Shown: one piece after another, positions 32,132-44,875 of the stretch
How positions within the stretch are numbered: position 1 is the first letter of the stretch
Layout of the letters: each line of letters starts with the position of its first letter
NCBI GenBank assembly: GCA_032433765.1
Contig: JAVIAB010000047.1
Span: forward strand, 14,311,107-14,375,106
DNA: 64,000 bases
Direction of reading: 5' to 3'
Origin: Megaustenia siamemsis
Lineage: Eukaryota; Mollusca; Gastropoda; Stylommatophora; Ariophantidae
Made by a program: the position numbers and the translations under genes
The notes under the pieces: generated by a model
Told to the model about the DNA's origin: nothing
Seen by the model: only the letters and a program-made list of their open reading frames with translations
The model's database searches: none

Positions 32132-34140
32132 TATCATCATCGTTATCAACTTCCTCGTCATCATTATCAACGTTCTCCTCCTCTTCTTCATTTGCAGCCC
32201 CCTGTTACATCATTCTTGTCATTATTGTAAAGGTGCTCGTCCTAGTTATAATTATCAACCTCATCTTCATCATTATCAACATTATCAACCTCATCTTCAT
32301 CATTATTAACATTATCAACCTTATCTTCATCATTATCAACAGTATCCTCCTCTTCTTCATCATTATCAACAGTATCCTCCACTTCTTCAACATTATCAAC
32401 CTCATCTTCATTATTATCAACAGTATCCTCCTCTTCTTCAACATTATCAACATTATCAACCTCTTCTTTATCATTGTCAATATTATCAACCTCTTCTTCA
32501 TCAGTATCAACATTATCCTCCACTTCTTCATCATTATCAAAATTATCCTCCTCTTAATCATCATTGTCAACATTATTCTCCTCTTCTTCAACATTATTCA
32601 ACCTCATCTTCATCATTATCAACATTATCCTCCTCTTCATTATCATTATCAACATTATCCTCCTCTTCATCATCATTATCAACATTATCCTCCTCTTCAT
32701 CATCATTATCAACATTATCCTCCTCTTCATCATCATTAACAACATTATCCTCCTCTTCATCATCATTGTCAACATTATCCTCTTCATCATCATTATCAAC
32801 ATTATCCTCCGCTTCATCATCATTGTCAACATTATCCTCCTCTTCATCATCATTATCACCATTATTCTCCTCTTCATCATCATTGTCAACATTATCCTCC
32901 TCTTCCTCATCATTGTCGACATTATCCTCCTCTTTATCATCATTGTCAACATTACCCTCCTCTTCATCATCATTATCAACATTTTTCCCTCTTCATCATC
33001 ATTGTCGACATTATCCTCCTCTTCATTATCATTGTCAACATTATCCTCCTCTTCATCATCATTGTCGACATTATCCTCCTCTTCATCATTATTGTCGACA
33101 TTATCCTCCTCTTCATCATCATTGTCAACATTATCTTCCTCTTCATCATCATTGTCGACATTATCCTCCTCTTCATCATTATTGTCGACATTATCCTCCT
33201 CTTCATCATCATTATCAACATTGTCCTCCTCTTCATCATCATTGTCGACATTATCCTCCTCTTCATCATCATTATCAACATTATCCTCCTCTTTATCATC
33301 ATTGTCAACATTATCCTCCTCTTCATTTTCATTATCAACATTATCCTCCTCTTTATCATCATTGTCAAATTTATCCTCCTCTTCATCATCATTATCAACA
33401 TTATCCTCATCTTTATCATCATTGTCAACATTATCCTCCTCTTTATCATCATTGTCAACATTATCCTCCTCTTTATCGTCATTGTCAACATTATCCTCCT
33501 CTTCATCATCATTGTCGACATTATCCTCCTCTTCATTATCATTGTCAACATTATCCTCCTCTTCATCATCATTGTCGACATTATCCTCCTCTTCATCATC
33601 ATTGTCGACATTATCCTCCTCTTCATCATCATTGTCAACATTATCCTCCTCTTCATCATCATTGTCGACATTATCCTCCTCTTCATCATCATTATCACCA
33701 TTATTCTCCTCTTCATCATCATCATCGACATTATCCTCCTCTTCATCATCATTATCAACATTATCCTCCTCTTCATTATCATTGTCAACATTATCCTCCT
33801 CTTCATCATCATTATCAACATTGTCCTCCTCTTCGTCATCATTATCAACATTTTTCTCCTCTTCATCATCATTGTCAACATTACCCTCCTCTTCATCATC
33901 ATTGTCGACATTATCCTCCTCTTCATCATCATTGTCAACATTACCCTCCTCTTCATCATCATTGTCGACATTATCCTCCTCTTCATCATCATTGTCAACG
34001 CTCTAATCCTCATTATTTTCAATTTCTTCATAGCTCATCATTATTAGCAACGTTATCCACCTTCTCATCATCATCAACATCTTCCTCCTCATCATCATTA
34101 TCAGCCTCATTGTCATCATCATCAATATCAACTTCATCAA
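32132..34140. repeat. 2-kb 30-bp satellite (TCATCA/TCCTCC type)
   Basis: More than 60 copies of a 30-bp unit made of ATTGTCAACATTATCCTCC and TCTTCATCATC. The variants GTCGACA and ATCAACA alternate in blocks. The left end (32132-32600) is less regular. Frames are open on both strands for hundreds of residues only because the period is 30. Confidence 0.95.
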
Positions 34141-34262
34141 TGTCAATGGTGTCACAAAGACATCTGGGGGTATAGGGAAAAGGAGAGGAAGAACAAGAAG
34201 AAGTCATTACTTTATAAATAAATATAAATGTTAGATTTAAAGTTAAGGTTATGTTAATATTT

Positions 34263-34490
34263 GGGAGACGCGATAGCTCAGTGGTTAGTGAACTAGACTA
34301 CAAAGTACAAGAGATAGGGTTCGATCCCAGCCGACGGCTTCCAGTTCACCAAGCCTTTAATGGGTACCGGATTTTTTTTTCTGGGATAGTAAAACGGCAC
34401 GGGCGTAATAACGACCACATTACACCAAAAATCATGTGCTGAAGGTCTGTAAATTTTATGTTCACTAAAACCATATAAATACCACTTTTT
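34263..34490 (+). mobile_element. tRNA-SINE family 1, worn copy
   Basis: Head, A box (GATAGCTCAGTGG), B box (GGTTCGATCCC) and body are present. The tail is shortened (CCATATAAATACCACTT). No TSD was found. It abuts the 61-bp satellite. Confidence 0.88.
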
Positions 34491-34499
34491 CCAAGAAAA

Positions 34500-35500
34500 G
34501 ATGAGCTAGATCTCTAGCCAGATCTCTCACATAATGTTGTATTCACCATAGCCTGTGTGAAAGAATCTCTGTCTCTAGCCAGATCTCTCACATAATGTTG
34601 TATTCACCATAGCCTGTGTGAAAGAATCTCTATCTCTAGCCAGATCTCTCACAGAATGTTGTATTCACCATAGCCTGTGTGAAAGAATCTCTGTCTCTAG
34701 CCAGATCTCTCACATAATGTTGTATTCACCATAGCCTGTGTGAAAGAATCTCTGTCTCTAGCCAGATCTCTCACATAATGTTGTATTCACCATAGCCTGT
34801 GTGAAAGAATCTCTGTCTCTAGCCAGATCTCTCACATAATGTTGTATTCACCATAGCCTGTGTGAAAGAATCTCTGTCTCTAGCCAGATCTCTCACATAA
34901 TGTTGTATTCACCATAGCCTGTGTGAAAGAATCTCTGTCTCTAGCCAGATCTCTCACAGAATGTTGTATTCACCATAGCCTGTGTGAAAGAATCTCTGTC
35001 TCTAGCCAGATCTCTCACATAATGTTGTATTCACCATAGCCTGTGTGAAAGAATCTCTGTCTCTAGCCAGATCTCTCACATAATGTTGTATTCACCATAG
35101 CCTGTGTGAAATAATCTCTGTCTCTAGCCAGATCTGTCACAGAATGTTGTATTCACCATAGCATCTGTGAAAGAATCTCTGTCTATAGCCAGATCTCCCA
35201 CAAAATGTTGCATTCACCACATCTGGTCTGAAAGAATATCTGTCTCAAGCCAGATCTCCCACAGAATGTTGTATTCACGACAGCCCGTATGAAAGAATCT
35301 ATCTCAGGTCAGATCTCCCACAGAACGTTGTACTCACGACAGCCCGTATGAAAGAATCTATCTCTGGTCAGATCTCCCTCAGAATGTTGTATTCACGACA
35401 GCCCGTATGAAAGAATCTATCTCTGGTCAGATCTCCCTCAGAATGTTGTACTCACGACAGCCCGTATGAAAGATTCTGCCTCTAGCCAGATTTTCCACGT
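34500..35500 (-). repeat. LINE-derived 61-bp satellite, array 1
   Basis: About 16 copies of a 61-bp unit. In reverse complement it reads GGCTAGAGACAGAGATTCTT, then TCACACAGGCTATGGTGAAT and a GAGAGATCT word. It is the same family as 56790-59404 but in the opposite orientation. The right-most copies (35230-35500) are diverged and grade into LINE F coding sequence. Left and central copies are nearly identical. Confidence 0.93.
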
Positions 35501-36063
35501 CCTCTGTTGTCATGTTCAAGGTCTCCTTGATGTCTTGAAACTACCTTCTTCTTGGTCTGCCCCTGATGCGTCGCCCAGGACCCATGCCTCCATTATTGTT
35601 CTTTCCAACCCGCTGTGTCTTTTGACGTGGCGATAGTATTTTATATTGCTTCTGTAAACTGTGTTTATAAGCCTGTTATTTTTAACAAGTCTTCATTGTT
35701 ATTTTTAACAAGTCTTCATTGTTATTTTTAACAAGTCTTCATTGTTATTTTTAATATGTCTTTATTGTTATTTTTAATATGTCTTCATTGTTATTTTTAA
35801 CAAGTCTTCATTGTTATTTTTAATATGTCTTTATTGTTATTTTTAATATGTCTTCATTGTTATTTTTAATATGTCTTCATTGTTATTTTTAATATGTCTT
35901 CATTGTTATTTTTCATTATCCAAGAGCATTTTGTTTCGAATGAATTGATTATCTTCCCTGCTGTTTTGCAACATTGTCCATGATTCACAACCACATGTTG
36001 CTGTCTAAAAAATACATGGCTTCGGTAATTTTAATTTTACTGCCTTGCTTTTGAGTCTATGTG
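35501..36063 (-). pseudogene. LINE family F, C-terminal remnant
   Basis: The minus strand encodes a GMGPGRRIRGRP-like word, FQDIKETLNMTTED-like and NLARGR near 35500-35600. Upstream pieces (CESWTMLQN near 35960, a KLPKPC word near 36020) fit the region after the RT thumb. It is interrupted by a 23-bp minisatellite and ends against a SINE. The other remnant is at 56688-56800. Confidence 0.7.
35679..35912. repeat. 23-bp minisatellite inside LINE F
   Basis: Ten copies of AACAAGTCTTCATTGTTATT plus TTT, with an AATATGTCTT variant. The outermost units match flanking LINE sequence, so a LINE segment seems to have expanded. Confidence 0.88.
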
Positions 36064-36403
36064 CAGAAACAAAGGTAAAGGTAAAGTACGAGACTTGAAC
36101 CGGTGTCTTAGCACGCGAATTTACACCCATATGTGCTCGGCCGCCTATCCAGAAATGTTCGGAGATTTCTGGATAGTGTCGCTTCAAGCATCGAAACTCA
36201 CGATGCGAGGCGACAGTCCTCACCCTCCCAGGCTGATACCCTGGTACCCATTTCTGCCAACGGCTGGGTCGACCGTGGCGGCATTTTTTTTTGTTTACCA
36301 CGAGTACAATTCACTCTACTCCCAGCGGGAATCAAACACGGGTTGTCCGAACGTCGGTAGTCCAGTCGCGGGTGGTTTTCCCAACTAGGCTACCGAGGCC
36401 CCC
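36064..36403 (-). mobile_element. tRNA-SINE family 2
   Basis: In reverse complement it begins at about 36403 with GGCCTCGGTAGCCTAGTTGG, containing an A box (TAGCCTAGTTGG), then TGTTTGATTCCC as a B-box-like sequence. A body follows with GAAATGGGTACCAGGG and TATGGGTGTAAATTC. The tail is A-rich with repeated AAAGGT (36068-36084 on plus). The sequence is unlike family 1 except for the GGTACC word. No TSD was assigned. Confidence 0.75.
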
Positions 36404-36412
36404 AACATTGAC

Positions 36413-36580
36413 TTTTTTCATCTTTTGATGTTACTCGTCCATGTTAGTCTTGGTCTGCCTCTACCTCTTTTATCTTGCATTATCCCTTCCAATATTACTT
36501 TTATTAGGCTGTTGTGTCTTTTAACATGCCCCAAAAATTTCATTTGTCTTGTTTGAATTGTGTTTCGTAGTTAAATTAAT
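36413..36580 (-). pseudogene. LINE family C, short fragment
   Basis: It matches 31447-31580 (GATGTTACTCGTCCATGTTA, AACATGCCCCAAAAATTTCA). Confidence 0.78.
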
Positions 36581-36835
36581 CAAGCACTCAAGATTAAATA
36601 AAAGAAACGTAATCGATATTATTTTTCATCAACATGAAACTTGTAGTAACCTCCCTTAGTTGATGAGAACTGCTAAATAAATAGTGTGGTCTGAAGTATT
36701 GTATTACTAAAGAAAATACTGAAAGAACAATCTAATGTTAATACTGAGATTTGTTGTTTTTGCATAAATGACCGTCCTCATCATACACACTCAGTTTTAT
36801 TTTGTAATTTAACTACCACAGTTGAGGAGGAGTTA
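36581..36835. other. Unique spacer
   Basis: Nothing recognised. Confidence 0.3.
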
Positions 36836-39312
36836 CCTGCCACTCATGTCATAGAGCCACTGTTACCTGCCACATATGTCATAGAGCCACTGTTACCTGC
36901 CACTCATGTCATAGAGCCACTGTTACCTGCCACTCATGTCGTAGAGCCACTGTTACCTACCACACATGTCATAGAGCCACTGTTACCTGCCACTCATGTC
37001 GTAGAGCCACTGTTACCTACCACACATGTCGTAGAGCCACTGTTACCTACCACACATGTCGTAGAGCCACTGTTACCTGCCACATATGTCATAGAGCCAC
37101 TGTTACCTGCCACTCATGTCGTAGAGCCACTGTTACCTACCACACATGTCATAGAGCCACTGTTACCTGCCACTCATGTCGTAGAGCCACTGTTACCTAC
37201 CACACATGTCATAGAGCCACTGTTACCTGCCACTCATGTCGTAGAGCCACTGTTACCTACCACACATGTCATAGAGCCACTGTTACCTGCCACTCATGTC
37301 GTAGAGCCACTGTTACCTACCACACATGTCATAGAGCCACTGTTACCTACCACATATGTCATAGAGCCACTGTTACCTGCCACTCATGTCGTAGAGCCAC
37401 TGTTACCTACCACACATGTCGTAGAGCCACTGTTACCTACCACACATGTCGTAGAGCCACTGTTACCTGCCACATATGTCATAGAGCCACTGTTACCTGC
37501 CACACATGTCATAGAGCTACTGTTACCTACCACACATGTCGTAGAGCCACTGTTACCTGCCACACATGTCATAGAGCCACTGTTACCTGCCACTCATGTC
37601 GTAGAGCCACTGTTACCTGCCACTCATGTCGTAGAGCAACTGTTACCTACCACACATGTCGTAGAGCCACTGTTACCTGCCACATATGTCATAGAGCCAC
37701 TGTTACCTGCCACTCATGTCGTAGAGCCACTGTTACCTGCCACTCATGTCGTAGAGCCACTGTTACCTGCCACTCATGTCATAGGGCCACTGTTACCTGC
37801 CACTCATGTCGTAGAGCCACTGTTACCTGCCACTCATGTCGTAGAGCCACTGTTACCTACCACACATGTCGTAGAGCCACTGTTACCTACCACACATGTC
37901 GTAGAGCGACTGTTACCTACCACATATGTCATAGAGCCACTGTTACCTGCCACATATGTCATAGAGCCACTGTTACCTGCCACATATGTCATAGAGCAAC
38001 TGTTACCTACCACTCATGTCGTAGAGCCACTGTTACCTGCCACTCATGTCGTAGAGCCACTGTTACCTGCCACTCATGTCGTAGAGCCACTGTTACTTAC
38101 CACACATGTCGTAGAGCCACTGTTACCTACCACACATGTCGTAGAGCGACTGTTACCTGCCACATATGTCATAGAGCCACTGTTACCTGCCACATATGTC
38201 ATAGAGCCACTGTTACCTGCCACATATGTCATAGAGCCACTGTTACCTGCCACATATGTCATAGAGCCACTGTTACCTGCCACATATGTCATAGAGCCAC
38301 TGTTACCTGCCACTCATGTCATAGAGCCACTGTTACCTGCCACATATGTCATAGAGCCACTGTTACCTGCCACATATGTCATAGAGCCACTGTTACCTGC
38401 CACTCATGTCGTAGAGCCACTGTTACCTGCCACTCATGTCATAGAGCCACTGTTACCTGCTACTCATGTCATAGAGTCACTGTTACCTGCCACTCATGTC
38501 GTGTAGCCACTGTTACCTGCCACTCATGTCGTAGAGCGATTGTTACCTGCCACATATGTCATAGAGCCACTGTTACCTGCCACATATGTCATAGAGCCAC
38601 TGTTACCTGCCACTCATGTCGTAGAGCCACTGTTACCTGCCACGTATGTCATAGAGCCACTGTTACCTGCCACTCATGTCATAGAGCCACTGTTACCTGC
38701 CACTCATGTCGTAGAGCCACTGTTACCTGCCACTCATGTCGTGTAGCCACTGTTACCTACCACACATGTCGTAGAGCCACTGTTACCTACCACACATGTC
38801 GTAGAGCCACTGTTACCTACCACACATGTCATAGAGCCACTGTTACCTACCACACATGTCATAGAGCCACTGTTACCTACCACACATGTCATAGAGCCAC
38901 TGTTACCTACCACACATGTCATAGAGCCACTGTTACCTACCACACATGTCATAGAGCCACTGTTACCTACCACACATGTCATAGAGCCACTGTTACCTAC
39001 CACACATGTCATAGAGCCACTGTTACCTACCACACATGTCATAGAGCCACTGTTACCTACCACACATGTCGTAGAGCCACTGTTACCTACCACACATGTC
39101 ATAGAGCCACTGTTACCTACCACACATGTCATAGAGCCACTGTTACCTACCACACATGTCATAGAGCCACTGTTACCTACCACACATGTCGTAGAGCCCC
39201 TGTTACCTACCACACATGTCATAGAGCCACTGTTACCTACCACACATGTCGTAGAGCCCCTGTTACCTACCACACATGTCGTAGAGCCCCTGTTACCTAC
39301 CACTCATGTCAT
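36836..39312. repeat. 2.5-kb 30-bp satellite
   Basis: About 82 copies of ATAGAGCCACTGTTACCTAC followed by CACACATGTC. Two main subtypes differ at several positions (TGCCACTCATGTC versus TACCACACATGTC, and GTAGAG versus ATAGAG). They are mixed in the left two thirds, while 38755-39300 is nearly pure in the second. Minus-strand 10-residue repeat frames are artefacts of the period. Confidence 0.96.
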
Positions 39313-39464
39313 AAGAGGCGATAACAGAGGATTGGAATAGTTGTCTGTGCTGTCTAGTAGGACATGCACGTCATATCGTCGGGGGAACGTCATACAAAAC
39401 GACATGGGGAATAGTTGGCACCAGGGATTATTAAGTGAAGAACCTGGGTTTAGTGTTTATTAAA
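39313..39464. other. Spacer between satellites
   Basis: Nothing recognised. Confidence 0.3.
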
Positions 39465-41700
39465 AGAAGAACTTGACATCAGGGATAACTAGGAGAAGAA
39501 TCTGACATCAGAGATAACTAGGAGAAGAACTTGACATCAGGGATAACTAGGAGAAGAATCTGACATCAGGGATTGCAAGAAGAATCTGACATCATGGTTT
39601 ACTAGGAAAAGAAACTGGCTTCAGGTATTGCTAGGAGAACCTAACATCAGGGATTACTAGGAGAGAATCATGACATCAGAGATTGTTAGGAGAAGAACCT
39701 GACATCAGGGATTGAAAGGAGAAGAACCTGACATCAGGGATTGAAAGGAGAAGAATCTGACATCAGGGAATGTTAGGAAAGCAGTTTGACATCAGGGATT
39801 GCTAGGTCAAGAATCTGACATCAGGATTGCTAGGTCAAGAATATAACATCAGGGATTACTAGGAAAAGAATCTAACATCAGGGATTGCTAGGAAAAGAAT
39901 CTGACATCAGGGATTACTAGGAAAAGAATCTAACATCAGGGATTACTAGGAAAAGAATCTAACATCAGGGATTACTAGGAAAAGAATCTAACATCAGGGA
40001 TTACTAGGAAAAGAATCTAACATCAGGGATTACTAGGAAAAGAATCTAACATCAGGGATTACTAGGAAAAGAATCTGACATCAGGGATTACTAGGAAAAG
40101 AATCTAACATCAGGGATTGCTAGGAAAAGAATCTGACATCAGGGATTGCTAGGTCAAGAATCTGACATCAGGGATTGCTAGAAAAAGAATCTGACATCAG
40201 GGATTGCTAGAAAAAGAATCTGACATCAGGGATTGCTAGAAAAAGAATCTGACATCAGGGATTGCTAGAAAAAGAATCTGACATCAGGGATTGCTAGAAA
40301 AAGAATCTGACATCAGGGATTGCTAGAAAAAGAATCTGACATCAGGGATTGCTAGAAAAAGAATCTGACATCAGGGATTGCTTTTAGAAGAATCTGACAT
40401 CAGGGATTGTTAGTAACTGAACAGACATGGCGAACATCAAGAATTACTAGGTCAAACATGACGAACATCAGGAATTACTAGGTCAAACATGACGAACATC
40501 AGGAATTACTAGGTCAAACATGACGAACATCAGGAATTACTAGGTCAAACATGACGAACATCAGGAATTACTGGGTCAAACATGACGAACATCAGGAATT
40601 ACTAGGTCAAACATGACGAACATCAGGAATTACTAGGTTAAACATGACGAACATCAGGAATTACTAGGTCAAACATGACGAACATCAGGAATTACTAGGT
40701 CAAACATGACGAACATCAAGGATTACTAGGTCAAACATGACGAACATCAGGAATTACTAGGTTAAACATGACGAACATCAGGAATTACTAGGTCAAACAT
40801 GACGAACATCAGGAATTACTAGGTCAAACATGACGAACATCAGGAATTACTAGGGAAAGAATATTTATTCAAACATTACGAGAGGAATAGGTTGTTATAA
40901 TAGATTATTAGGGAAAGAACATGCCATGAAAGATTATTTGAGGATTGACCTAACATCAGGGATTGTTGGAGAAAGAACCTGACTTTAGGGATTATTAGAA
41001 GAGCCTAATATCAGTTACTACTACAGGAATAACCTAACGTCAATGATTACAAGAGGAAGAACCTACCATAATGGAATCAGGGATTGCTAGGGGTGTAGCC
41101 TGCCATTAAAGATTACTAGGGAAATATGCTGACATCAGGGATTGCTGGATGAAGAACCTGACATCATGGGGATTGCTGGATGAAGAACCTGACATGATGG
41201 GGATATTGGATGAAGAACCTGACATGATGGGGATTGCTGGATGAAGAACCTGACATCATGGGGATTGCTGGATGAAGAACCTGACATGATGGGGATATTG
41301 GATGAAGAACCTGACATCATGGGGATTGCTGGATGAAGAACCTGACATCATGGGGATTGCTGGATGAAGAACCTGACATGATGGGGATATTGGATGAAGA
41401 ACCTGACATGATGGGGATATTGGATGAAGAACCTGACATGATGGGGATTGCTGGATGAAGAACCTGACATCATGGGGATTGCTGGATGAAGAACCTGACA
41501 TGATGGGGATATTGGATGAAGAACCTGACATCATGGGGATTGCTGGATGAAGAACCTGACATCATGGGGATTGCTGGATGAAGAACCTGACATGATGGGG
41601 ATATTGGATGAAGAACCTGACATCATGGGGATTGCTGGATGAAGAACCTGACATGATGGGGATTGCTGGATGAAGAACCTGACATTGGGAATTACTGAGG
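39465..41700. repeat. 29/31-bp satellite complex, three blocks
   Basis: One related family in three homogenised blocks. The first, 39465-40425, is 29 bp with GAATCTGACATCAGGGATTG. The second, 40426-40860, is 31 bp with ACATGACGAACATCAGGAAT. The third, 41130-41695, has alternating 30/31-bp units with GAACCTGACATCATGGGGAT. The stretch 40861-41130 holds decayed units. All share a GAC/GAA-CATCAGG-ATT core. Confidence 0.94.
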
Positions 41701-41932
41701 ATAAAACACGTTTTCAGGGATTACAAGAAGAACATTCCTTCAGGGATCACTGGAGAAATAACATGACATTTGAAGTCGTCATCAAAAGAACCTGACATCA
41801 TGGATTACTAGTGGCAGAACATGCCATCAGGGAACACTTGTAAACGCACATGACATCATGGATCCTTAGAAGAAGAACATGACATCAGGGATTATCATAG
41901 AAAAGTACCATGTAGAGGACACACCCGCCTTG
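41701..41932. repeat. Decayed end of the 29/31-bp satellite
   Basis: Isolated ACATGACATCATGGATC-like units. The part from about 41790 is repeated in inverted orientation at 51706-51840. Confidence 0.7.
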
Positions 41933-42294
41933 AGTTATTGAGTTATTGAGTTATTGAGTTATTGAGTTATTTGCGGGTCATCATCATTGCACTCCGAACA
42001 TGCCCATAGGTGCTCAGATCCCCTTCTCAGCAAGTCTCGAAGTGTCCAGCGACTGACGATTCCAGTTCTATGTTGGTTGATATGTCTTCTTACACGCCCA
42101 CTAAGTTTCCCGTTTCTGACTGTGCCCATCTTAACTCCTATCTCTTTCATTCGAAGGAGTGACGTGCAGTTATGGCTGTCGAAGTCCTGTGACCTTCCCA
42201 CTTCCCGGAAGCCATTGATGATGTTCACGCCTTGTTTCACAGCGTTGATCTTCGGACTTGCACTGAATCCTTTGTCTCTTTTATACACGCTCAT
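41933..42294 (-). pseudogene. LINE family G 3' end with 8-bp repeat tail, copy 2
   Basis: The minus frame (41959-42294) encodes 111 residues, the longest of three copies: VKQGVNIINGFREVGRSQDF, then CTSLLRMKEIGVKMGT, then SEHLWACSECNDDDPQITQ. Beyond the stop there are five tandem 8-bp units (TTGAGTTA on plus, 41933-41972). Such short tandem tails are known at CR1-clade LINE 3' ends, so a CR1-like origin is possible but unproven. Confidence 0.62.
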
Positions 42295-42600
42295 CTTGTG
42301 CTACCTTATGCAGCGCAGTGCCCTTGAATTTTGTATATTTAACTATGAGCGTATATTATGTTGTATTTTATATGAATGCGCTATGCTGTTGTTTCGCTAT
42401 GTTGCAATCTATATAGACTGTCCGTTTATGTTATGCTGTGCTGCACTTTGCTGTGTTAATTTAATAAGCGTTATAGTATATGTTGTTTTGTTCTTTGTTC
42501 CGATACATTATTTTGTACTGCAGTTCGTTATATTTTCTAGCTCTGAACTATATTATTTTGTGATGTAGTTCCGTTTATTATTTAGCTCTGAATTTCTATG
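42295..42600. other. Unique T-rich sequence
   Basis: Nothing recognised. Confidence 0.3.
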
Positions 42601-43735
42601 TACTTTTTTTGCTGTACTTCCTTGTGTTATTTGTCTCTGATCTGCTATGGTGTTGTGTAATGTAGTTGTCATATTCTTTGTCTCTGATCTTCTATGTTAG
42701 TGTGTTCTGTATGTGTCATATTCTTTGTCTCTGATCTTCTATGTAATTACTTTCTGTATTTATCATATTATTTGTATCTGATCTGTTAAGTTAGTGTGTA
42801 CTATATGTGTCATATTATTTGTCTCTGATCTGTTATGTTAGTGTGTTCTATATGTGTCATATTATTTGTCTCTGATTTGTTATGTTAATGTGTTCTGTAT
42901 GTGTCATATTATTTGTCTCTGATCTGTTGTGTTAGTGTGTTCTATATGTGTCATATTATTTGTCTCTGATCTGTTATGTTAGTGTGTTCTGTATGTGTCA
43001 TATTATTTGTCTCTGATCTGTTATGTTAGTGTGTTCTATATGTGTCATCTTATTTGTCTCTGAACTGTTATGTTAGTGTGTTCTATATGTGTCATATTAT
43101 TTGTCTCTGATCTGTTATGTTAGTGTGTTCTATATGTGTCATATTATTTGTCTCTGATCTGTTATGTTAGTGTGTTCTATATGTGTCATATTATTTGTCT
43201 CTGAACTGTTATGTTAGTGTGTTCTATATGTGTCATATTATTTGTCTCTGATCTGTTATGTTAGTGTGTTCTATATGTGTCATATTATTTGTCTCTGATC
43301 TGTTATGTTAGTGTGTTCTGTATGTGTCATATTATTTGTCTCTGAACTGTTATGTTAGTGTGTTCTGTATGTGTCATATTATTTGTCTCTCATCTGTTAT
43401 GTTAATGTGTTCTGTATGTGTCATATTATTTGTCTCTGATCTGTTATGTTAATGTGTTCTGTATGTGTCATATTATTTGTCTCTGATCTGTTGTGTTAGT
43501 GTGTTCTATATGTGTCATATTATTTGTCTCTGATCTGTTATGTTAATGTGTTCTGTATGTGTCATATTATTTGTCTCTGATCTGTTATGTTAATGTGTTC
43601 TGTATGTGTCATATTATTTGTCTCTGATCTGTTATGTTAGTGTGTTCTACATGTGTCATATTATTTGTCTCTGAACTGTTATGTTAGTGTGTTCTATATG
43701 TGTCATATTATTTGTCTCTGATCTACTGTTAATGT
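42601..43735. repeat. 47-bp satellite
   Basis: About 24 copies containing GTGTCATATTATTTGTCTCT and GATCTGTTATGTTAGTGTGT. Point variants (TTAATG/TTAGTG, CTGTATG/CTATATG) are shared by neighbouring copies. Confidence 0.95.
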
Positions 43736-44100
43736 GTGTTGTGTGTTTATTGCTCTGTGCTACATTGCGCCCTATAAAGACGATCGTAGACGATACGACT
43801 GTTTAGTTTTCTCACGCACGTATCGTAGAGTATCGAACTAGTTATATTGTATCCATGGTATCAAGAAATGTTTTCCCTGGTCTGTGTTGACATGGGATTA
43901 AACAGTTATCTGCCAAAGGTTCTTGTTATCGCCCTTACGCTGTGTTCATTTCAGACAACACTCAGAGATCGATCTACAAGTAAATCAATCAAGCAGACAT
44001 CGATCTTCAATATAGCAACTTTGTTTAGTTGAACATTGAAGAGACTGCTGTGTGAGAATTACTGTAGAGAGTCACGTGGTAGATATGCACAGACTTGTGA
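43736..44100. other. Unique sequence
   Basis: Nothing recognised. The imperfect palindrome-like GACGATCGTAGACGATACGA word at 43780-43800 is unexplained. Confidence 0.3.
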
Positions 44101-44875
44101 TTAGAAATTGTGTTTAGTCACAGATTTGGGGTTGTTGATGGGGAGTCGTGATTGTGGAGTCGATATTGTGTAGTCATGATTGTGGAGTCGCTGTTGTGGA
44201 GTCATCATCGTGGAGTCGATATTGTGTAGTCATGATTGTGGACTCGCTGTTGTGGAGTCATCATCGTGGAGTCGATATTGTGTAGTCATGATTGTGGACT
44301 CGCTGTTGTGGAGTCATCATCGTGGAGTCGATATTGTGTAGTCATGATTGTGGACTCGCTGTTGTGGAGTCATCATCGTGGAGTCGATATTGTGTAGTCA
44401 TGATTGTGGAGTAGATGTTGTGAAGTCATGCTTGTGGAGTCACTGTTGTGGAATCATGATAGTGGAGCCGATGTTGTGGAGTCATACTTGCGGAGTCACT
44501 GTTGTAGAGTCATGATCGTAGAGCCGATGTTGTGGAATCATGATAGTGGAGTCACTGTTGTGGAGTCATGATAGTGGAGTCGATGTTGTGGAGTCATGCT
44601 TGTGGAGTCACTGTTGTAGAGTCATGGTCGTGGAGCCGATGTTGTGGAGTCAGGCTTGTGGAGTCACTGTTGCGGAGTCATGATCGTGGAGCCGATGTTG
44701 TGGAGTCATGCTTGTGAGTCACTGTTGTTGAGTCATGATCATGGAGTTGATGTTGTGGAGTCATGCTTGCAGAGTCACTGTTGTGGAGTCATGATTGTGA
44801 TGTCGATGTTGTGGAGTCATGATAGTGGAGTCGATGTTGTGGAGTCATGCTTGTAGAGTCACTGTTGTGGAGTTA
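44101..44875. repeat. GTGGAGTC satellite, left half
   Basis: Units of 14-15 bp (GTGGAGTCATGATT, GTGGAGTCGATGTT) form 28-56-bp higher-order repeats. Four near-identical 56-bp units lie at 44190-44400. Confidence 0.93.

Noticed and set aside
32564..34175. Long overlapping frames on both strands (480, 469 and 351 residues)
   Set aside because: The 30-bp satellite keeps frames open on both strands; Ser/Leu, His/Pro and Met/Arg/Lys repeats are phases of the same unit.
38734..39303. 189-residue VVGNSGSMTC repeat protein
   Set aside because: A 30-bp satellite read in one phase, interrupted elsewhere by single substitutions.
36836..39312. Possible CRISPR array
   Set aside because: Repeats are contiguous with no unique spacers, in a eukaryotic context without cas genes.
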